The notes under the pieces were generated by a model. It was not told the DNA's origin and ran no database searches. It was given only the letters and a program-made list of their open reading frames with translations. From assembly GCA_044227505.1 (NCBI GenBank), contig JBGAWP010000001.1, positions 62,001 through 126,000 on the forward strand: 64,000 bases of DNA, given 5' to 3'. Shown here in pieces: positions 1 through 8,873 of this stretch. The position numbers and the translations under genes were made by a program. The stretch comes from UBA7236 sp044227505. Its GTDB lineage: Bacteria > Bacteroidota > Bacteroidia > Chitinophagales > BACL12. Position 1 is the stretch's first letter. Each line of letters begins with the position of its first letter.

Positions 1-2007
1 CTGGCAAACATACTTGGAAAAACATACGAACAAATATTTAATGAATTTGAAGGAACAGCAATTCCGGACACTACGATGGGTGATGGCGATGTGAAATATC
101 ATCTTGGTTATTCATCGCAGGTGGAAACAAATTCAGGAAAAGAAGTACATTTAAAATTAACACCAAATCCATCTCATTTGGAAGCAGTTAATCCCGTAAT
201 GCAGGGATTTGTAAGAGCTAAAACAGATGTTTTATACAATGAGGATTGGGATAAAATAATGCCTATAACTATTCACGGTGATGCTGCCATTGCGGGACAA
301 GGAGTTGTTTACGAAGTATTACAAATGAGCAATCTGAAAGGTTACAGAGTTGGTGGAACTTTACACTTTGTAATTAATAATCAGATAGGATTTACAACTG
401 ATTTTGATGATGCTCGCACTAGTAATTATTGCACGAGTTATGCTGCAACAATTCAGGCTCCGGTAATTCATGTAAATGGTGATGATGCGGAAGCTGTAGT
501 ATTTGCCTGTGAATTAGCAGTGGAGTATCGCCAGGAATTTAATAAGGATATTTTTATTGATATGTTGTGTTACAGAAAACACGGACATAATGAAGGGGAT
601 GACCCGAAATACACACAACCTGCTCTATATAAATTGATTGAAAATAAATTAAATCCACGAGAAATTTATGTGCAGAAATTATTGGCGAGTCACGATATTG
701 ATAAACAACTCGCAACAGAAATGGAAAAAGATTTCTGGAATGAATTACAAAGCAGATTAGATCTCACCAAACAAAAACCACTTAAATATCAATATCAGGC
801 TCCGGAAGAGGCGTGGAGAAAATTGAAAAAGATAATTGATATCGCAGTAGACTTTAGTAATACGCCGGAAACAAAAGTAGACAAAGAAAAAATTAAACAG
901 GTTACGGATAATATGTTTAAAGTACCTGAAGGTTTTGTGAAGTTGAAAAAAATTGAAAAGTTATTCGAAACAAATAAAAAACTTTTAGCCGAAAATAAAA
1001 TTGACTGGGCCCTAGCTGAATTAATTGCTTACGGAACTATTTTATTGGATGGACAAGATGTTCGCATGAGCGGACAAGATGTAAGAAGAGGTACTTTTAG
1101 TCACCGTCATGCAGTATTGCGTGAAGAAAATACAAATGAGGAATATATTCGTTTAAATCACCTCGCTGAAAAACAAGGTAAATTCAGAATTTATAATTCT
1201 TTATTGAGCGAATTTGGAGTGTTGGGATTTGAATTTGGTTACAGTCTTGCCTGCCCCGACCCATTGGTAATATGGGAAGCGCAATTCGGTGATTTTAATA
1301 ATGGAGCGCAAACAATTATTGATCAGTTTATATCAGCAAGTGTGAGCAAGTGGCAGCGTATGAGCGGACTGGTTATGTTGTTGCCTCATGGATATGAGGG
1401 GCAGGGCCCGGAACATTCCAGTGCTCGTTTAGAGCGATTTTTACAATTATGTGCCGAAGGAAATTTAATTGTTGCGAATATTACTACCCCAGCAAATTTT
1501 TTCCACATATTAAGACGACAACTTGCCTTTGATTTTCGCAGGCCTCTGATCATCATGAGTCCGAAAAGTTTGTTGCGTCACCCTTTGGTGCAATCTCCAT
1601 TAACTGAATTATCTGAAGGTAAATTTGAACCGCTGATAGGAGATGAGTATGCTGATAAGAAAAAAGTAAAACGCGTTATTTTATGCAGTGGAAAAATTTA
1701 TTACGATCTGTATGAATATCAACAAAAAAATGAAAGAAAGGACATCGCAATTTTACGGGTGGAACAATTATATCCTTTTCCGATGACCAGATTAAAAGAA
1801 GAATTAAATAAATATCCCGAGGCAGAATTAATGTGGACGCAGGAAGAACCGAGAAATATGGGAGCATGGTTTTATATCTGGAATTTAATGGGCACTATGA
1901 TCAAACAAAAGGTGAGCAGAAAATCAAGTGCATCACCGGCAACAGGTTTTGCGAAGATTCATGCTCAGGAGCAAGCGGATATTGTGGAGCAGAGTTTTAA
2001 GTTGTGA
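1..2007 (+). CDS. sucA: 2-oxoglutarate dehydrogenase E1 component, 5' end outside window
   Basis: Thiamine-diphosphate-dependent E1 subunit of the 2-oxoglutarate dehydrogenase complex (TCA cycle, cytoplasm); it decarboxylates 2-oxoglutarate and transfers the succinyl group to E2. The frame is open from base 1 and reads LANILGKTYEQIFNEFEG before the first internal Met at 76, so this is the C-terminal ~668 residues of a protein normally over 900 long. Visible family blocks are GDGDVKYHLG, the ThDP/Mg region HGDAAIAGQG with NNQIGFTT, CYRKHGHNEGDDP, and the C-terminal LPHGYEGQGPEHSSARLERF. It ends at TGA 2005-2007. sucB follows on the same strand 204 bp later, so the two probably form an operon, interrupted by a hexanucleotide array. 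No E3 (lpd) gene is seen in the window. Confidence 0.96.
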   Translation: MANILGKTYEQIFNEFEGTAIPDTTMGDGDVKYHLGYSSQVETNSGKEVHLKLTPNPSHLEAVNPVMQGFVRAKTDVLYNEDWDKIMPITIHGDAAIAGQGVVYEVLQMSNLKGYRVGGTLHFVINNQIGFTTDFDDARTSNYCTSYAATIQAPVIHVNGDDAEAVVFACELAVEYRQEFNKDIFIDMLCYRKHGHNEGDDPKYTQPALYKLIENKLNPREIYVQKLLASHDIDKQLATEMEKDFWNELQSRLDLTKQKPLKYQYQAPEEAWRKLKKIIDIAVDFSNTPETKVDKEKIKQVTDNMFKVPEGFVKLKKIEKLFETNKKLLAENKIDWALAELIAYGTILLDGQDVRMSGQDVRRGTFSHRHAVLREENTNEEYIRLNHLAEKQGKFRIYNSLLSEFGVLGFEFGYSLACPDPLVIWEAQFGDFNNGAQTIIDQFISASVSKWQRMSGLVMLLPHGYEGQGPEHSSARLERFLQLCAEGNLIVANITTPANFFHILRRQLAFDFRRPLIIMSPKSLLRHPLVQSPLTELSEGKFEPLIGDEYADKKKVKRVILCSGKIYYDLYEYQQKNERKDIAILRVEQLYPFPMTRLKEELNKYPEAELMWTQEEPRNMGAWFYIWNLMGTMIKQKVSRKSSASPATGFAKIHAQEQADIVEQSFKL

Positions 2008-2017
2008 GGGAGGAGTG

Positions 2018-2148
2018 GCAGTCGCAGTCGCAGTCGCAGTCGCAGTCGCAGTCGCAGTCGCAGTCGCAGTCGCAGTCGCAGTCGCAGTCGCAGTCGCAGT
2101 CGCAGTCGCAGTCGCAGTCGCAGTCGCAGTCGCAGTCGCAGTCGCAGT
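2018..2148. repeat. Hexanucleotide tandem array (GCAGTC)n between sucA and sucB
   Basis: About 21.8 perfect head-to-tail copies of the 6-bp unit GCAGTC (131 bp), starting 11 bp after the sucA stop and ending 63 bp before the sucB ATG. I see no imperfect unit. A multiple-of-three repeat can be read as (Ala-Val)n, (Gln-Ser)n or (Ser-Arg)n, so it looks like part of an open frame, but it lies outside both genes. Perfect copies suggest recent slippage expansion, so copy number probably varies between cells or strains and may be misestimated in an assembly. Confidence 0.97.
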
Positions 2149-2211
2149 TTTAAATTTAAAGAATTATTTTAGTTCCGATAAATTGAATTAATATTAAAAA
2201 TATAATTTATA

Positions 2212-3480
2212 ATGATAATTGAATTAAAAGTGCCGACAATTGGCGAATCTATAAATGAGGTTACACTTTCGAAGTGGCTTGTAAGTGATGGAGATATTGT
2301 TACTATTGATCAATCGCTATGTGAATTTGAAAGTGATAAGGCAACCTTGGAATTTCCGGCAGAGAAAGCAGGAAAAATTACTTTGCTTGTTAAAGAAGAA
2401 ACAGAATTAAAAATAGGTGATGTAATTGCTACCTTGGATACAGATGCTGTGCCCGCAGCAACAGCTGAAACAAAAAAGGAAGAAAAAGTTATAAAAGAAG
2501 AAGTGGTAGAAAAGAAAGAGGTAAAGGAAGGAAAGATTGTTGAAACAGTAAAAGAAGAAAAGAAAATTGCAGCAGAGGAACACGCCCCAGTTATTTCTCC
2601 ATTAGCATCCACAATTGCAAAGGAAAATAAAGTGGATATTCAAAAATTATCAGGTACCGGAAGTGGCGGAAGAATTACGAAGGAAGATGTATTAAATTAC
2701 ATTAAAAGTGGAACTGATGGGAAGGAAATTGTAAAAGGTTTGCGAAAAAATTTACGCACACAGCATGAAGAAAAAGTATCCAAACTCCGCAAAACAATTG
2801 CAAAAAGATTGGTAGGAGTTAAAAATGAAACCGCCATGCTCACCACCTTTAATGAAGTGGATATGAGCGCAATTATGGCAATTCGCGATAAACACAAAGT
2901 GAATTTTGAAAAGAAATTCGGAGTTGGATTGGGATTTATGTCGTTTTTTGTAAAAGCATGTTGTAATGCATTACAGGAATTTCCTAGTGTAAATGCATAT
3001 TTTAATGAGGATACCATACTATTTAATGACTATTGTGACATATCCATTGCAGTATCTACTCCAAAAGGTCTTGTAGTACCCGTAGTGCGCAATGCCGAAA
3101 GTATGAGTATGGCCGACGTAGAATTAACAATTAAATCATTAGCAGTTAAAGGGCGTGACGGAACTTTGAGCTTGGAAGAAATGCAAGGCGGTACCTTTAC
3201 TATAACCAATGGAGGAGTATTCGGATCATTAATGAGCACACCAATCATCAACGCACCACAAAGTGCGATTTTGGGCATGCATAAAATTCAGGAAAGGCCT
3301 ATTGCTTTAAACGGACAAGTTATAATAAGACCAATGATGTATCTTGCATTGAGTTATGATCACAGAATTATCGATGGAAAAGAATCGGTGAGTTTTTTGG
3401 TGAGGGTGAAGGAACAATTAGAAAAGCCGGAGAATTTATTGTTTGGTTTTGATAATATTGAATTGTTGCTGGAGTTATAA
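2212..3480 (+). CDS. sucB: Dihydrolipoyllysine-residue succinyltransferase (E2 of 2-oxoglutarate dehydrogenase)
   Basis: E2 core of the 2-oxoglutarate dehydrogenase complex; transfers succinyl from lipoyl-lysine to CoA. 422 residues. Domains: one lipoyl domain at ~1-78 with the lipoylated Lys43 in ESDKA; a Lys/Glu-rich flexible linker at ~80-125; a peripheral subunit-binding domain at ~130-165 (PLASTIAKENKV, GSGGRITKEDVL); and the acyltransferase catalytic domain from ~190, with active-site His384 in YDHRIIDG. A single lipoyl domain and the SucA neighbour favour succinyl- over acetyltransferase. The ATG at 2212 gives an intact lipoyl domain. It lies downstream of sucA and of the GCAGTC array, which would sit in the shared mRNA. 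Confidence 0.95.
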   Translation: MIIELKVPTIGESINEVTLSKWLVSDGDIVTIDQSLCEFESDKATLEFPAEKAGKITLLVKEETELKIGDVIATLDTDAVPAATAETKKEEKVIKEEVVEKKEVKEGKIVETVKEEKKIAAEEHAPVISPLASTIAKENKVDIQKLSGTGSGGRITKEDVLNYIKSGTDGKEIVKGLRKNLRTQHEEKVSKLRKTIAKRLVGVKNETAMLTTFNEVDMSAIMAIRDKHKVNFEKKFGVGLGFMSFFVKACCNALQEFPSVNAYFNEDTILFNDYCDISIAVSTPKGLVVPVVRNAESMSMADVELTIKSLAVKGRDGTLSLEEMQGGTFTITNGGVFGSLMSTPIINAPQSAILGMHKIQERPIALNGQVIIRPMMYLALSYDHRIIDGKESVSFLVRVKEQLEKPENLLFGFDNIELLLEL

Positions 3481-3526
3481 ATACATTATCTAAAAGTATC
3501 TTAGTATTACATATAAATTATTGTTC

Positions 3527-4561
3527 ATGAAATTTTATATCCTGTTATTATTGCCTGTACTAACAAGCTTACAATGTGCATCACAAAACCAGAATGAGAA
3601 GGCAATGAGTTATGGAGTTATGTTTTATAATCTCGAAAATTTATATGATACAATAAATGACCCCAAGGTTGATGATGAAACTTTTCTTCCTGGTGCTGAT
3701 AGAAAATGGGATGATGAGAAATACAAAAAGAAACTTAAACAACTTTCCAAAGTAATAGCAACCGGTGCTGATGAAATACCTGTTTTAGTGGGGTTGTGCG
3801 AAGTTGAAAATGTAATGGTGGTAAATGATCTTGCTGCCACACTTAATTTATCGGCTGCGAATTATTCTGTGGTACATTTTGATTCGCCTGATGAAAGAGG
3901 GATTGATGTTGCGCTTTTATATAACAAGAACGTATTTACTCCAAAAATTAAAAAACCCATTCATGTAACTATTCCCGGTGATTCTGTGGACTATACAAGA
4001 GATATTTTATATGTTGCAGGAACCATAAATATAAATGGTAAAAAAGAAGATCTCCATATTTTTGTGAATCATTGGCCCAGCCGCTCAGAAGGTGAGGAAG
4101 TTTCAGCACCAAAACGAGCAGCCGCTGCTCAAACATTAAAACATTTTGTCGATTCTTTGAATAATAAATTTTCCGATCCTAATATTATTATCATGGGTGA
4201 TTTTAATGATACTCCTTTTGATATCAGTATTCAGAAAATATTAATGGCTCTAGAGACAAATAATACTTATCCTGATGAGTGCCTTGTTAATACTATGAGT
4301 TCTAAACAAAAAGCCGGAGAAGGAACCTATAATTTTAAAGGGAATTGGCAAGTACTTGATCAAATAATAGTATCTGAAAGTTTATTGGATAAAACATCCG
4401 TTGATGCAGACCTAAATAGCGCCAAGATCGTCAAGCAGGACTGGATGTTATTTCACCACGATAAATACGGAGATTCGCCCGACAGAACTTATAGCGGAAT
4501 TAAATATATTGGAGGATATTCTGATCACCTACCTGTATATATCGAATTAATTACCTATTAA
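3527..4561 (+). CDS. Secreted endonuclease/exonuclease/phosphatase-family protein
   Basis: A 344-residue member of the EEP (DNase I-like) superfamily, predicted to hydrolyse phosphodiesters or phosphomonoesters with Mg2+. Metal and catalytic blocks are visible: FYNLENLYD near the N-terminus, GLCEVEN (catalytic Glu), NHWPSR, MGDFNDTP and the terminal YSDHLPVY. The N-terminus MKFYILLLLPVLTSLQCAS is a signal peptide; the Cys after SLQ could be a lipobox, though Gln at -1 is unusual. ATG 3527 is preferred to the in-frame TTG at 3521 because it begins the signal peptide directly. The substrate (nucleic acid, phospholipid or inositol phosphate) cannot be told. The 3' end overlaps the convergent mevalonate kinase gene by 11 bp. 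Confidence 0.88.
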   Translation: MKFYILLLLPVLTSLQCASQNQNEKAMSYGVMFYNLENLYDTINDPKVDDETFLPGADRKWDDEKYKKKLKQLSKVIATGADEIPVLVGLCEVENVMVVNDLAATLNLSAANYSVVHFDSPDERGIDVALLYNKNVFTPKIKKPIHVTIPGDSVDYTRDILYVAGTININGKKEDLHIFVNHWPSRSEGEEVSAPKRAAAAQTLKHFVDSLNNKFSDPNIIIMGDFNDTPFDISIQKILMALETNNTYPDECLVNTMSSKQKAGEGTYNFKGNWQVLDQIIVSESLLDKTSVDADLNSAKIVKQDWMLFHHDKYGDSPDRTYSGIKYIGGYSDHLPVYIELITY

Positions 4562-5393
4562 AACAAAGTACATAACCACCACCGCCGGCGCCACATAATT
4601 TATATATCTCTTTACCGGATTGTAATCCTGCATGCCATTGGTGTTGCACTGATTCAGGAATTGCAAAAGCAAAATGTTGGAGTTGGAATGCAGAGAGTGC
4701 TTCGAGGTCTAAATAAAATCCTTCTTTATCGTTTTTTATTAATTTCTCGATCACTGAAGCAACCAAGGTCAAATATTCTTCATTTATCAACTTGCTGAAA
4801 TCTTCTTTTTCCATTTTATTGATAAATAATTCAATTTTGGTTGATGCTTTTCTTTCTAAACCAGTATTGAATAAACCAATGTTTAAATCTTTTAATAAAT
4901 GAATTTCCTCAGTAACAGCCCGTGGCTCTCCACCGTGTAAAAGATGAACCGGTTTATTTAATAAGATCACTAATGGATCGAGTCCGGAACTGGTTTCATG
5001 GAAATAATTTTCCATTTCAGCGAGTACTTTTTTTAAAGTTTTTAGATCGGAAGCATGTTCGGTTTTAATTGTCTGGTTGGAATATTTATCAAACACAGCC
5101 GCAACTACAGAACCGGAACTTCCTAATCCCATTCCTATAGGTATATCCGATCTTAAAAAATAATTATTTTGCAGATCCTCAATAAATTTTTCGAGGTCGA
5201 GAATTGTATTAAATTTTTCAGATGATTTCAGGAATTTATAGAATGGTCGCAGATCATGTATAATATCAATTGGAGAATTAGCCTGCTGCCATTCAGAACT
5301 ATATTTCGGATAGGGAATTGCAAATCCTTCACCACCTACCAACACGGCATATTCGCCGAACAATAATAATTTGGAAGGATAGGAAAGGTACAT
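4551..5393 (-). CDS. mvk: Mevalonate kinase (GHMP kinase)
   Basis: Predicted to phosphorylate mevalonate to 5-phosphomevalonate with ATP. 280 residues of the GHMP kinase superfamily: substrate-side motif SKLLLFGEYAVL at 7-18, the glycine/serine-rich phosphate-binding loop PIGMGLGSSGSVVAAV at 85-100, the GLDPL segment containing the expected catalytic Asp, and the C-terminal GHMP loop CGAGGGGYVL. It is shorter than typical mevalonate kinases (~300-330) but matches the compact Bacteroidota form. It is the last gene of the minus-strand mevalonate operon, 44 bp after mvaD. The assignment to mevalonate rather than phosphomevalonate rests on gene order as well as sequence, because the operon has two related kinases. 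Confidence 0.8.
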   Translation of the reverse strand: MYLSYPSKLLLFGEYAVLVGGEGFAIPYPKYSSEWQQANSPIDIIHDLRPFYKFLKSSEKFNTILDLEKFIEDLQNNYFLRSDIPIGMGLGSSGSVVAAVFDKYSNQTIKTEHASDLKTLKKVLAEMENYFHETSSGLDPLVILLNKPVHLLHGGEPRAVTEEIHLLKDLNIGLFNTGLERKASTKIELFINKMEKEDFSKLINEEYLTLVASVIEKLIKNDKEGFYLDLEALSAFQLQHFAFAIPESVQHQWHAGLQSGKEIYKLCGAGGGGYVLCFNR

Positions 5394-5396
5394 TTA

Positions 5397-5425
5397 CAAT
5401 TTGTTAATTTGTTAATTTAATAATT
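5397..5425. repeat. Short AATTTGTT direct repeats between mvaD and mvk
   Basis: The 44-bp gap between mvaD and mvk is mostly two to three degenerate 8-bp repeats (TTTGTTAA, TTTGTTAA, TTTAATAA). The same AATTTGTTAATT word recurs in the atp operon gaps at 36719-36799 and 37908-38045. Confidence 0.6.
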
Positions 5426-5437
5426 AGAACTACATGA

Positions 5438-6478
5438 CTAATCTTCAATTATTTGTGAAGGACCTTTTCCCATATGATCGTAGATCGCTTTCTTTTTTAC
5501 ACAAAATTGTAATAATTCACTTTGAATAAAATTACGCACTTTCGTTTTTTCAGAATAGGGATATAAAACATGCACGTTTGGTCCGGCATCCAAAGTAAAA
5601 CAAACAGGAATTTTTGTAGATGCTCTGAAATTCCGTATACGTTCAATTACTTCTAATGTGTTTGGTTTCATTAAAATAAACGAATGTGTACTGGTCATCA
5701 TTAAAGCATGTAATTCCAAGGCCTCTGTTTCCACAATTTGGCAAAATAGTCCCCAATCACCACTCTCTAATGCATTTAATAAAAGATTAAATCTTGTATT
5801 GGCATTAATATAACGTTGTTTTGCCATAGGGTGATCATTCATTAAGGAGTGACCTGCCCTGCTGCTTACCGATTTTTCATCTGCATTGATAATTAAAATA
5901 GTATCCTCCAGATCAATAAAATCGGCATGATAATTAATTGGAAAGGGAATTGCATATTTATCTGAACTTCCATTTATCGATTTTGTTTTTCCCCAAACTG
6001 AAAACTCAGGATAAATACTACGCGACGCACTACCACTTCCAAGCCGTGCAAAATTTGATGCCTGTTGTAAAAACGTATCGTAATTATACATTTTTTTTTC
6101 GGTGATCGCCTTCAGCGACATTAAACATAAGGCCATTGCACTCATAGAGGATGCACTGCTTGCTATTCCTGCAGAATGAGGAAAAGAGTTTTCCGATTCC
6201 ACCATTAAACGTTTTTCGCTTAAAAAGGAAAAATCATTCTGAATATTCGCTAAATAATATAAAATTTTAGTAGAAAAAACAGGTTTTTTTTTCCCTTCAA
6301 AAGTGAAGTCAAGGTCAATAGGTTTTTTGCTTCTCTTTTTTTTAAGTGTTATTGAAGTTGTTGTATATGCTTCACTTAGTGTAAGTGATAAGGAGGGGTT
6401 ATTGGGTAATTGTTCGCCATGTTTCCCCCAATATTTAATAAGTGCAATGTTTGATGGGCTTTTCCAGGTAATTTTCAT
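5438..6478 (-). CDS. mvaD: Diphosphomevalonate decarboxylase
   Basis: ATP-dependent decarboxylation of 5-diphosphomevalonate to isopentenyl diphosphate, the last step of the classical mevalonate pathway. 346 residues. The family signature NIALIKYWGK is at 10-19, the phosphate-binding loop HSAGIASSASSMSA at 101-114, and RLGSGSASRS at 145-154. The segment FTLDAGPNVHVLYP near residue 285 should hold the catalytic Asp. The start is ATG at 6478. It lies 41 bp downstream of the GYDIA-type kinase gene and 44 bp upstream of mvk on the same strand. Its presence identifies the classical route (via diphosphomevalonate), so a phosphomevalonate kinase is also needed; the gene upstream is the obvious candidate. 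Confidence 0.95.
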   Translation of the reverse strand: MKITWKSPSNIALIKYWGKHGEQLPNNPSLSLTLSEAYTTTSITLKKKRSKKPIDLDFTFEGKKKPVFSTKILYYLANIQNDFSFLSEKRLMVESENSFPHSAGIASSASSMSAMALCLMSLKAITEKKMYNYDTFLQQASNFARLGSGSASRSIYPEFSVWGKTKSINGSSDKYAIPFPINYHADFIDLEDTILIINADEKSVSSRAGHSLMNDHPMAKQRYINANTRFNLLLNALESGDWGLFCQIVETEALELHALMMTSTHSFILMKPNTLEVIERIRNFRASTKIPVCFTLDAGPNVHVLYPYSEKTKVRNFIQSELLQFCVKKKAIYDHMGKGPSQIIED

Positions 6479-6519
6479 ACATACAAATTTAAATGCTAAA
6501 CGTCAATCATTTTCCGGGA

Positions 6520-7455
6520 TCACAAAACCATTTCATGATAGGGAATGATGGTATTATACTGTTTATTGGAAAAATAATCTCTCACCTCCACTTCCTCCAT
6601 GCTGCTCGCTGCCAAAACAAAATCTCCACCCCATGCTCCTAATGATTTTACACTGCCTTTAAAATCAGGAAACAATTTTGTTTTTACCATTTCTTCCTGT
6701 AAAACAAATTGCATCATTTCCTCGTGTTCATCCAATAATTGTTTGAAATCATGAAAGTCGTCGCAGAATAAAAGGGCTTCACTAATTTCTGATATCACCT
6801 CTATCTCCTCAATAAATTTAGAAGTGTTATTGTTGAAGTTTATCACCTCTGTTTTAGAATCCTGTTTTTTGTTGAGATGCACAAAAAATATTTTTTCAGG
6901 ACTTGGCGGCATAAAATGAACGGTATCAAATACAGGTCCTTCCTCATCAATTTTAAACAGGACCGGTTTTTTCGCATTAGCACAGGCAATATCATAACCA
7001 CTTCCTCCAAATACGATCTTATTCAAAACAAAAGCATCAACTCCTGCAAAACGCGCTATATTATTTATTAAAGTGGAGCTGCTTCCTAAACCGGAATGGC
7101 GATCAAATTCCAAATAATTTGTAATATGTGTTGAACCTTTGGTTTTCAAGAATTCGGAATTTAGATCCCGAATTGTTTTTAGAATTTTTTGTAAAGTTTC
7201 TAAAACAGGGGCTTCAATATTTTTTAATGTTTCTTTGAACGGACTGAGATCTTTTTTATTAAATTGAACATCTATCCAAATATTATTTTGATTGTCGTAA
7301 CTCTTCCAGAATAAAATATTTTCTCCGCTCTCATCCTCTTCAACATCCATGCGCTGACCCTGTTTAGTTGGGACAGCCAAGGCCAATGCACCGCGCAATA
7401 CCAGGTATTCGCCGCTGATTAATAGTTTACCATGTGAATAGAAAGTTTTTTTCAC
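6520..7455 (-). CDS. GYDIA-family GHMP kinase, probable phosphomevalonate kinase
   Basis: A GHMP-superfamily kinase of ~311 residues carrying the family-naming motif GYDIA at ~153-157, the phosphate loop HSGLGSSSTLINNIA at ~120-134, the N-terminal HGKLLISGEYLVL, and a C-terminal SLGAWGGDFVLAA in place of the usual GHMP glycine loop. The GYDIA group is common in Bacteroidota mevalonate operons and is usually annotated without a reaction. All other steps from HMG-CoA to IPP/DMAPP are encoded beside it, so phosphomevalonate kinase is the best inference. The frame begins TTG-GTG-AAA; I chose the GTG at 7455 (the protein then starts MKKTFYSHGK). mvaA lies 26 bp upstream. Confidence 0.8.
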   Translation of the reverse strand: MKKTFYSHGKLLISGEYLVLRGALALAVPTKQGQRMDVEEDESGENILFWKSYDNQNNIWIDVQFNKKDLSPFKETLKNIEAPVLETLQKILKTIRDLNSEFLKTKGSTHITNYLEFDRHSGLGSSSTLINNIARFAGVDAFVLNKIVFGGSGYDIACANAKKPVLFKIDEEGPVFDTVHFMPPSPEKIFFVHLNKKQDSKTEVINFNNNTSKFIEEIEVISEISEALLFCDDFHDFKQLLDEHEEMMQFVLQEEMVKTKLFPDFKGSVKSLGAWGGDFVLAASSMEEVEVRDYFSNKQYNTIIPYHEMVL

Positions 7456-7481
7456 CAAAATTTATTAATAGTAAGTAAAAT

Positions 7482-8831
7482 TTATAATTTTTCTGTTGAG
7501 AAGTTTTCACCTCTCAGGTCAATTAAATAAGCTCTCACCGAACTGAACGAAACTGTTTTGTCAGTAAAATAAGTAGCAGCCAATTGTATCTCATTTTCAC
7601 TCGCACCAAAGTGCCGTAAAATATTTGTGAGATGCATTTTCATGTGACCTTTTTGTATGCCTGAAGTTACCAATGCTTTAATGGCTGAAAAATTTTGTGC
7701 CAAACCAACACATGCTACGATCTTCATTAATTCTTTTGCGCTTGGATTTCCCAATATCTCCAACGAGCGTTTGCTCAGTGGATGTAATTTTGTGAGTCCA
7801 CCAACTGTTCCAACAGCTAATGGTATTTCTAAGGAGAAAATAAATTTATTCCCTTTTATTTCACAGCTGGAAAGACTTGCATATTGTCCGTTGCGCGATG
7901 CATAAGCGTGACCGCATGCTTCAATTGCGCGAAAATCGTTTCCTGTTGCGAGAATAACTGCATCAATACCATTAAAAATTCCTTTGTTATGGGTAGTTGC
8001 GCGATACACATCGTGTTTCGCTATATTAATTGCAGTATTAAATTTTCTTGCAAATTGTTGTGCAGATAAACTTGCTTCTTCAAAAGAACCCAATTCAGTT
8101 ATATCACATTCCACCCAGGCCTTTACTAAACATTCAGGAGTATAATTACTTAAAATACTCATTACAACATCCACTTCTCTTTCAGCTCCGGTAAATTTTT
8201 TATTTTCTTTAACTTCTTCTGCAAGGCTTCCGGCAAAATGTTCCAAAACAGAATTAATAAAATTAGCACCCATTGCATCGGCAGTTTCGAAGGTTGCTTT
8301 TAATTGATAATATTCCGGTTCCAGATCGGAGCAATCAATTAATTCCAAAGTTTTTAATCCACCCCCGCGTGCCTTCATATTTTCAACCAGAGGTTGAACA
8401 CCGGCAATTAATTCTTCTTTTAATTCCGTATCGAAAAAATGCAATAATTTTTCACTGTCGCCTCGCCATAAAAAATGAACGTGACCAACTTTTATTGTTG
8501 AAATTACTTCAGCATGAAAACCTCCGCGCTCACTCCAGAATTTTGCTCCGGCACTTGCTGCTGCAACAACTGAGCTTTCTTCTATCACCATCGGCACTAC
8601 ATAAGTACGGCCATTAATAACAAAATTTGGGGCGACACCATAAGGTAAATAAAAATTGGTAAGGGTATTTTCAGAGATACCGTCGAATACTTTTTGCAAT
8701 TCGGCATTGGCATGCATATAACTTGAAAATTCCCGCGCAATATCCAATGGATTACTGGTGAGAAAATGTTTTGCAAGCCATGCAATTTTTTCCGTTTTAT
8801 TGAGTTTGGAAAACCCTTTTATTTTTGCCAC
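7482..8831 (-). CDS. mvaA: Hydroxymethylglutaryl-CoA reductase, class II type
   Basis: Reduces HMG-CoA to mevalonate, the committed step of the operon (in some bacteria class II enzymes work in the oxidative direction). 449 residues with a GTG start at 8831. Class II landmarks: ENTLTNFYLPYGVAPNF at ~54-70; catalytic Glu84/Glu85 in VIEESSVVAAASAG; the DAMGANFINSVLE block; catalytic Lys in HNKGIFNGIDA; catalytic Asp in ATGNDFRAIEA; EIPLAVGTVGG; and the C-terminal catalytic His in GHMKMHL. It has no N-terminal membrane domain, as expected for class II. In this setting, with every downstream enzyme co-transcribed, a biosynthetic role is far more likely than mevalonate catabolism. HMG-CoA synthase is not in the window. 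Confidence 0.95.
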   Translation of the reverse strand: MAKIKGFSKLNKTEKIAWLAKHFLTSNPLDIAREFSSYMHANAELQKVFDGISENTLTNFYLPYGVAPNFVINGRTYVVPMVIEESSVVAAASAGAKFWSERGGFHAEVISTIKVGHVHFLWRGDSEKLLHFFDTELKEELIAGVQPLVENMKARGGGLKTLELIDCSDLEPEYYQLKATFETADAMGANFINSVLEHFAGSLAEEVKENKKFTGAEREVDVVMSILSNYTPECLVKAWVECDITELGSFEEASLSAQQFARKFNTAINIAKHDVYRATTHNKGIFNGIDAVILATGNDFRAIEACGHAYASRNGQYASLSSCEIKGNKFIFSLEIPLAVGTVGGLTKLHPLSKRSLEILGNPSAKELMKIVACVGLAQNFSAIKALVTSGIQKGHMKMHLTNILRHFGASENEIQLAATYFTDKTVSFSSVRAYLIDLRGENFSTEKL

Positions 8832-8873
8832 TCCTAAATTTATTATTCAAATACAATTAATTAAAAGCAAATG

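Noticed and set aside
2018..2148. Possible CRISPR array
   Set aside because: Units are 6 bp without spacers; it is a microsatellite-like array. None of the other arrays has 20-40-bp repeats with unique spacers either.
1928..2191. An open frame encoding a long Ala-Val repeat after sucA
   Set aside because: It is the hexanucleotide array read in one frame, starts inside sucA in another frame and has no protein family features.
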